Source: Yersinia enterocolitica
GTDB lineage: Bacteria > Pseudomonadota > Gammaproteobacteria > Enterobacterales > Enterobacteriaceae
Assembly (NCBI GenBank): GCA_002082245.2
Contig: NBTC02000002.1
Location: 3,596,001 to 3,660,000, forward strand
Length of the DNA stretch: 64,000 bases
Direction: 5' to 3'
Shown here: positions 59,649 through 64,000 of the stretch, one piece after another
Layout of the letters: every line of letters begins with the position of its first letter
Position numbering within the stretch: the first letter of the stretch is position 1
Program-made: the position numbers and the translations under genes
Notes under the pieces: generated by a model
Database searches by the model: none
Told to the model about the DNA's origin: nothing
Seen by the model: the letters and a program-made list of their open reading frames with translations, nothing else

Positions 59649-60608
59649 ATGCTGAGCGCATTTAAATTAAGTAACAATCGCTTATCCCGTTTGGAGCTGG
59701 ATGAATCAGATGAGTCAGATGATCTGACCTCATCAATTTGGGTCGACTTAGTTGAACCGGAAGAAGGGGAGCGCGAACGCGTCCAGTCTGAGTTAGGGCA
59801 AAGCCTGGCGACCCGGCCAGAGTTGGACGACATCGAGGCTTCCGCCCGCTTCTTTGAAGATGAGGATGGCCTACATATCCACTCCTTCTTCTATTATGAA
59901 GATGCTGAAGACCATGCGGGTAACTCAACCGTGGCATTTACCATCCGTGATGGTCGCCTGTATACCCTGCGTGAGCGCGAGTTACCGGCTTTTCGTTTAT
60001 ATCGGATGCGGGCGCGTAACCAAACACTGGTTGATGGCAATGCCTATGAGCTGTTGCTGGATCTGTTCGAAACCAAAATTGAGCAGCTAGCCGATGAAAT
60101 CGAAAACATTTATAGCGATTTGGAAGCCTTAAGTCGCGTCATTATGGAAGGGCAGCAAGGTGATGAATATGACGCCGCGTTGTCTACCTTAGCGGAACAG
60201 GAAGATATCGGCTGGAAAGTGCGCTTGTGTCTGATGGATACCCAGCGAGCACTGAATTTCTTGGTACGTAAAGCCCGCTTGCCGAGTGGTCAACTGGAGC
60301 AAGCCCGTGAGGTATTGCGCGATATTGAATCCCTATTGCCACACAATGAATCCCTGTTCCAGAAGGTTAACTTCCTGATGCAGGCAGCAATGGGCTTTAT
60401 CAATATCGAGCAGAACCGGATTATCAAGATCTTCTCGGTGGTATCGGTGGTGTTCCTGCCGCCAACACTGGTGGCATCCAGCTACGGGATGAACTTTGAG
60501 TTTATGCCGGAATTGCGCTGGTCATTTGGCTATCCGGGCGCGATCAGTTTGATGATTATCGCGGGTTTAGCACCGTACTTGTATTTCAAACGCAAGAACT
60601 GGCTCTAA
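59649..60608 (+). CDS. corA: Magnesium/cobalt transporter CorA
   Basis: This 319-aa protein has a large acidic cytoplasmic N-terminal domain ([20 protein letters not shown]) with long helices. Two C-terminal transmembrane helices carry the signature YGMN ([12 protein letters not shown]) after TM1, and the end is the basic [10 protein letters not shown]. It is a pentameric Mg2+ channel, 3 aa longer than E. coli in the acidic loop. Confidence 0.97.
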   Translation: MLSAFKLSNNRLSRLELDESDESDDLTSSIWVDLVEPEEGERERVQSELGQSLATRPELDDIEASARFFEDEDGLHIHSFFYYEDAEDHAGNSTVAFTIRDGRLYTLRERELPAFRLYRMRARNQTLVDGNAYELLLDLFETKIEQLADEIENIYSDLEALSRVIMEGQQGDEYDAALSTLAEQEDIGWKVRLCLMDTQRALNFLVRKARLPSGQLEQAREVLRDIESLLPHNESLFQKVNFLMQAAMGFINIEQNRIIKIFSVVSVVFLPPTLVASSYGMNFEFMPELRWSFGYPGAISLMIIAGLAPYLYFKRKNWL

Positions 60609-60619
60609 CCTAACCTAAC

Positions 60620-60742
60620 CTTCGCCCTTGAAGCTGCAGGGATGTTAGCTGCGTTCACGCACCCGAATCACTTGGACTGTGTAAGCTCATCGGGATGAGT
60701 TCACTGGCAGCCTACCTGCAACTTCAAGTTCTTTGGTTACCA
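60620..60742 (+). repeat. ERIC element
   Basis: TTCGCCCTTGAAGCTGCAGG ... AACTTCAAGTTCTTTGGTTA with central GTGTAAGCTCATCGGGATG. It lies between convergent corA and rarD. Confidence 0.8.
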
Positions 60743-60788
60743 ATATCATAACTCGATGAGTAACCGGGCATTTTTGTCGGCTTGCTAT

Positions 60789-61679
60789 CTAGGCGCGGCG
60801 CTTACGTTGGGTGTAGAGCGCATCCAATGTGAACAGCAACAGTGCCGCCCAGATAAAGGCGAAAGTCACCATTTTATCGTTGCCAATGGTTTCGCCGTAG
60901 AAGGTTACCGCCAGAATAAACATCAACGTTGGCCCGAGGTATTGGAAAAAGCCCAATGTCGATAGTTTTAAGCGAGTGGCGGCGGCGGTGAAGAACAGTA
61001 GCGGGATAGTGGTAATCACCCCGGCTGCTGCCAATAACAGGTTAAGCGACCACGCATTGGTGCTCATGTGGCTGGTTGGGCTATCGGCAATAAAGAACAG
61101 ATACACCGCTGCTATCGGCAATAGCCACATAGTTTCCACCAGCATGCCGGTTTGGGCATCTATCCCGAGTTTTTTACGAATCAGACCGTATAAAGCAAAG
61201 CTTATCGCGAGTCCCAGGGCGATTATCGGTAGCGAGCCAAACTGCCATAATTGAATCAATACCCCGCCGAACGCTAATGCCACCGCAACCCACTGCATGC
61301 GACGAAAGCGCTCACCCAGAAACAACATGCCGAATAACACATTTACTAGCGGGTTAATGAAATAGCCCAAACTGGCTTCCAGCATATGATTGTGGTTTAC
61401 CGCCCAGATAAACAACAGCCAGTTACTGGCAATCAACACAGCAGTAACTGCTAGCAATAACAGGCGTTTGCCGTTTCTACAGGCACTGCGTACCTGTGGC
61501 CAATTGCGGCTAACAGTTAGCAGAATCAACATAAAGAAAAATGACCAGATAATCCGATGAGTCAAAATTTCATCAGCCGGCACCTGCTGGATGAGCTTGA
61601 AATAAGCTGGGGCAATACCCCAAATAAAATAGGCTGCCAGAGCAAATAAAATGCCCTGACGGGTTCGTTGTTTATCCAT
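60789..61679 (-). CDS. rarD: RarD, EamA-family inner-membrane transporter
   Basis: The 296-aa protein has ten predicted transmembrane helices (two EamA repeats). It begins MDKQRTRQGILFALAAYFIW and includes GYFINPLVNVLFGMLFLGER. It was named for chloramphenicol sensitivity in Pseudomonas; the substrate is unknown. The gene order corA-rarD-yigI-pldA-recQ matches enterobacteria. Confidence 0.93.
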   Translation of the reverse strand: MDKQRTRQGILFALAAYFIWGIAPAYFKLIQQVPADEILTHRIIWSFFFMLILLTVSRNWPQVRSACRNGKRLLLLAVTAVLIASNWLLFIWAVNHNHMLEASLGYFINPLVNVLFGMLFLGERFRRMQWVAVALAFGGVLIQLWQFGSLPIIALGLAISFALYGLIRKKLGIDAQTGMLVETMWLLPIAAVYLFFIADSPTSHMSTNAWSLNLLLAAAGVITTIPLLFFTAAATRLKLSTLGFFQYLGPTLMFILAVTFYGETIGNDKMVTFAFIWAALLLFTLDALYTQRKRRA

Positions 61680-61758
61680 GGTGTAGCTCGGGACAAGAAA
61701 GGAGATGCGGTGAGTGTACTTAACTTCGCGTTACGAATCATCACCGCTGACGGGCAAA

Positions 61759-62229
61759 TCAGCCAACCAGATAAGTTGCCGTTGCGCTAGCGATATGCAT
61801 TTGGCTTTCATTATGCAGCTCAACCCGGGCAACCGACACTTTATTGCCACTGCGTAAAATACTGCTGCTGGCAATAAAATGCTCGCCTCGGCCGGGGCGT
61901 AGATAGTCAACACGCAGATCGATAGTGCCCATTTTAGCCAGCTTCATTTGCAATTGTTCTTTAATGAGCGGTTCATGGCGTACCAGGCTATTCCCAACGC
62001 ACACCAGTCCGGCAGCAACATCCAGCACTGCGGCAATAACGCCACCATGCAAAATTCGTTGTGCAATATTGCCAACTAACTTGTCATTATTATCGAAAGC
62101 AATCTCGGCGTAATCTTGCTCGAAACGGGTTAATCGCAGACCAAGCTCACGGTTAAATGGCATGTGATACACAAATACTTCGCCAATCATGCGGCGAGCA
62201 TCCTCTAACGTTAAAGTTGTTACTGGCAT
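61759..62229 (-). CDS. yigI: Hotdog-fold acyl-CoA thioesterase YigI
   Basis: This 156-aa PaaI-type thioesterase has the active-site region [20 protein letters not shown], with the helix Asp, then [18 protein letters not shown]. The E. coli homologue hydrolyses medium and long acyl-CoAs. Upstream of rarD on the same strand (79 bp gap) and divergent from pldA. Confidence 0.94.
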   Translation of the reverse strand: MPVTTLTLEDARRMIGEVFVYHMPFNRELGLRLTRFEQDYAEIAFDNNDKLVGNIAQRILHGGVIAAVLDVAAGLVCVGNSLVRHEPLIKEQLQMKLAKMGTIDLRVDYLRPGRGEHFIASSSILRSGNKVSVARVELHNESQMHIASATATYLVG

Positions 62230-62426
62230 TTTTCCCTATTCTCTTCTTGGTTGCCGATAAGCAATCATAGTGTAAGTTAACGAATTGTTTATTTTATGCT
62301 TCTGTTTTGTTGTTTTCCAGCCGTTAAGCCATAAATATAAACAACACTAATATCAGATAACATTTGTGTGTAGAATGAGCTGTTTTCATTACAAATAGAA
62401 ATAATCCGTAAGGTGATGGGGGAATA

Positions 62427-63305
62427 ATGGGAAGATTTTGGCGGATACTGATAGCGCTGTTACTGGTGCCAACGTTGGCACAGGCAGAAGCTGCAACGGT
62501 TGAGAAGATTCATGATGCACCTGAGGTGCGTGGTAGTATTATTGCGGCAATGTTGCAGGATCACGATAATCCGTTTCTGCTTTATCCATATGAAACAAAC
62601 TATCTGTTATATACCTATACCAGTAATATCAATAAAGATGCTATCAGCTCTTATGATTGGGCTGAAAATGCCAAGAGGGATGAAGTTAAATTCCAACTGA
62701 GTTTAGGTTTCCCTATTTGGCGTGGTATTGCCGGTGATAACTCATTACTGGGTGCTTCTTATACGCAACGTTCTTGGTGGCAGGCATCCAATAGTGATGA
62801 GTCCTCGCCATTCCGCGAAACAAACTATGAACCGCAACTGTTCCTGGCATGGGCAACTGATTACGAGTTGGCGGGCTGGACTTTCCGTGAAGTAGAGTTT
62901 GGTTATAACCACCAGTCTAACGGTAAAGCGGATCCAACCTCACGTAGCTGGGATCGTGTATACACCCGTGTGATGGCACAGCGTGGCAATTTAGAAATTG
63001 ACTTGAAGCCTTGGTATCGTCTGCCAGAAAGCGACGAGAAAGATGACAACCCGGATATCAATAAATACATGGGTTATTATCGTCTGAAAGTCGGTTATGC
63101 CTTGGGTGACAGTGTATTCAGCGTGGATGGCCATTATAACTGGAATACCGGTTACGGCGGCGCAGAAATGGGCTGGAGCTATCCTATCACCAAGCATGTT
63201 CGTTTCTATACCCAAGTGTTCAGTGGCTATGGTGAGTCAATGATTGACTATAACTTTAGGCAAACACGGGTGGGTGTGGGTATCATGTTAAACGATGTCC
63301 TTTAA
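62427..63305 (+). CDS. pldA: Outer-membrane phospholipase A1 (OMPLA)
   Basis: The 292-aa protein has a signal peptide (1-20, ending AQA) and a 12-strand barrel. The catalytic His162 and Ser164 are in GYNHQSNGKADPTSRSWD. The E. coli triad is His142-Ser144-Asn156 (mature numbering); the position equivalent to Asn156 is Asp176 here (codon GAT, in SRSWDR). It hydrolyses phospholipids misplaced in the outer leaflet. Divergent from yigI, followed by recQ. Confidence 0.95.
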   Translation: MGRFWRILIALLLVPTLAQAEAATVEKIHDAPEVRGSIIAAMLQDHDNPFLLYPYETNYLLYTYTSNINKDAISSYDWAENAKRDEVKFQLSLGFPIWRGIAGDNSLLGASYTQRSWWQASNSDESSPFRETNYEPQLFLAWATDYELAGWTFREVEFGYNHQSNGKADPTSRSWDRVYTRVMAQRGNLEIDLKPWYRLPESDEKDDNPDINKYMGYYRLKVGYALGDSVFSVDGHYNWNTGYGGAEMGWSYPITKHVRFYTQVFSGYGESMIDYNFRQTRVGVGIMLNDVL

Positions 63306-63333
63306 CGTCATCCGGCGTTAGAAAAGTTTCAGA

Positions 63334-63357
63334 CACAGGCCGGTTAACCGGCCTGTG
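63334..63357. other. 24-bp perfect palindrome between pldA and recQ
   Basis: The 12-base arm CACAGGCCGGTT is followed directly by its exact reverse complement. No T run follows, so it may be a weak or Rho-assisted terminator of pldA or an mRNA-stabilising stem. Confidence 0.5.
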
Positions 63358-63381
63358 CAGATCTTATAGTTGGGGAAGAGT

Positions 63382-64000
63382 GTGTCGACCGCAGCAGTGA
63401 TAAATAGGGAATTACTGGCAGTGCAGGTATTGCGAGATACTTTCGGCTATCAGCAATTCCGGCCCGGACAACAGGAAATTATCAACGCCACCCTATCAGG
63501 GCAAGACTGTCTGGTAGTGATGCCTACCGGTGGTGGTAAGTCCTTGTGTTATCAGATTCCGGCACTGGTGACGGATGGGTTGACGCTGGTAGTCTCTCCG
63601 TTGATCTCGCTCATGAAGGATCAGGTCGACCAACTGCTGGCCTACGGCGTTGGTGCGGGGTGCTTAAACTCGTCGCAAACGCGTGAACAACAGTTAGCCG
63701 TGATGGACGGTTGCCGTAGCGGTCAGATTAAGCTGCTGTATATTGCTCCAGAACGCTTGGTCATGGAGAGTTTCCTCGATCAATTGTATCAGTGGCGGCC
63801 AGCTTTATTGGCGGTGGATGAGGCGCACTGTATTTCTCAATGGGGTCATGATTTCCGCCCGGAATATCGTGCTCTAGGCCAGTTAAAGCAACGTTTCCCT
63901 GATTTACCGGTTATTGCGCTCACTGCCACGGCGGATGACGCGACGCGGGGGGATATTGTTCGTCTGCTTAATCTGGATCAGCCACTGATTCAAGTCAGCA
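63382..64000 (+). CDS. recQ: ATP-dependent DNA helicase RecQ (N-terminal part, cut by the window end)
   Basis: From the GTG at 63382 (ribosome site GGGGAAGAG) 206 codons run to the edge. They include [14 protein letters not shown] (the Q-motif region), [16 protein letters not shown] (Walker A), [35 protein letters not shown] (DEAH and the aromatic-rich loop) and ALTATADD. It starts recombination through RecFOR. The rest is outside the window. Confidence 0.95.
   Translation, partial: MSTAAVINRELLAVQVLRDTFGYQQFRPGQQEIINATLSGQDCLVVMPTGGGKSLCYQIPALVTDGLTLVVSPLISLMKDQVDQLLAYGVGAGCLNSSQTREQQLAVMDGCRSGQIKLLYIAPERLVMESFLDQLYQWRPALLAVDEAHCISQWGHDFRPEYRALGQLKQRFPDLPVIALTATADDATRGDIVRLLNLDQPLIQVS

Noticed and set aside
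60789..61679. rarD as a resistance determinant
   Set aside because: It is a core enterobacterial gene of unknown substrate; the name alone does not support resistance.

Overview
The window is enterobacterial chromosome, most probably Yersinia (Y. enterocolitica or a close relative). The gene order ilvYC / ppiC-rep / gppA-rhlB-trxA-rho / ECA operon / argX-hisR-leuT-proM / glmZ / hemCDXY-cyaA-cyaY-lptM-dapF-xerC-uvrD / corA-rarD-yigI-pldA-recQ is the E. coli-like backbone. ERIC repeats, some with an internal insertion, a GH28 exopolygalacturonase and a Tm-1-like gene pair point to Yersinia. Species is inferred from content; no database was searched.

Region 1 (1-2080): divergent ilvY (partial) and ilvC. 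Region 2 (2100-8710): an AT-rich accessory island with an E-colicin-like DNase bacteriocin, split by a one-base frameshift in a G run, and its immunity gene. Three start-less or broken 'orphan' toxin C-termini follow, each with its own immunity-type gene and each preceded by a short copy of sequence from inside the bacteriocin gene. The island ends with a phage Q-type antiterminator gene. A 59/60-identical 60-bp element followed by a structurally conserved 22-nt terminator hairpin lies upstream of both the bacteriocin and the Q gene. This suggests that Q controls both by antitermination. I consider this the most unusual system in the window.

Region 3 (8715-15017, minus strand): a chaperone-usher fimbrial operon with two chaperones. 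Region 4 (15600-25400): ppiC, rep, pehX, gppA, rhlB, trxA, rho. Region 5 (25639-38757): the complete enterobacterial common antigen operon, wecA to wecG. Region 6 (38758-42360): a YifK-type permease, four tRNAs and the small RNA GlmZ with a recognisable sigma-54 promoter, GlrR sites and an IHF site. Region 7 (42364-56028): haem biosynthesis genes divergent from cyaA, then cyaY, lptM, dapF, a DUF484 gene, xerC, yigB and SOS-boxed uvrD. Region 8 (56160-59254): a TetR regulator facing two palindromic operators and a two-gene operon whose products match the two halves of the plant Tm-1 protein. Region 9 (59361-64000): corA with a long leader, rarD, yigI, pldA and the start of recQ.

Most of the window is ordinary core genome. 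Novelty is concentrated in 2100-8710. Smaller points are the duplicated start region of rffH, in-frame tandem duplications upstream of cyaA, an Asp in place of the catalytic Asn of PldA, and repeats in the rho leader.
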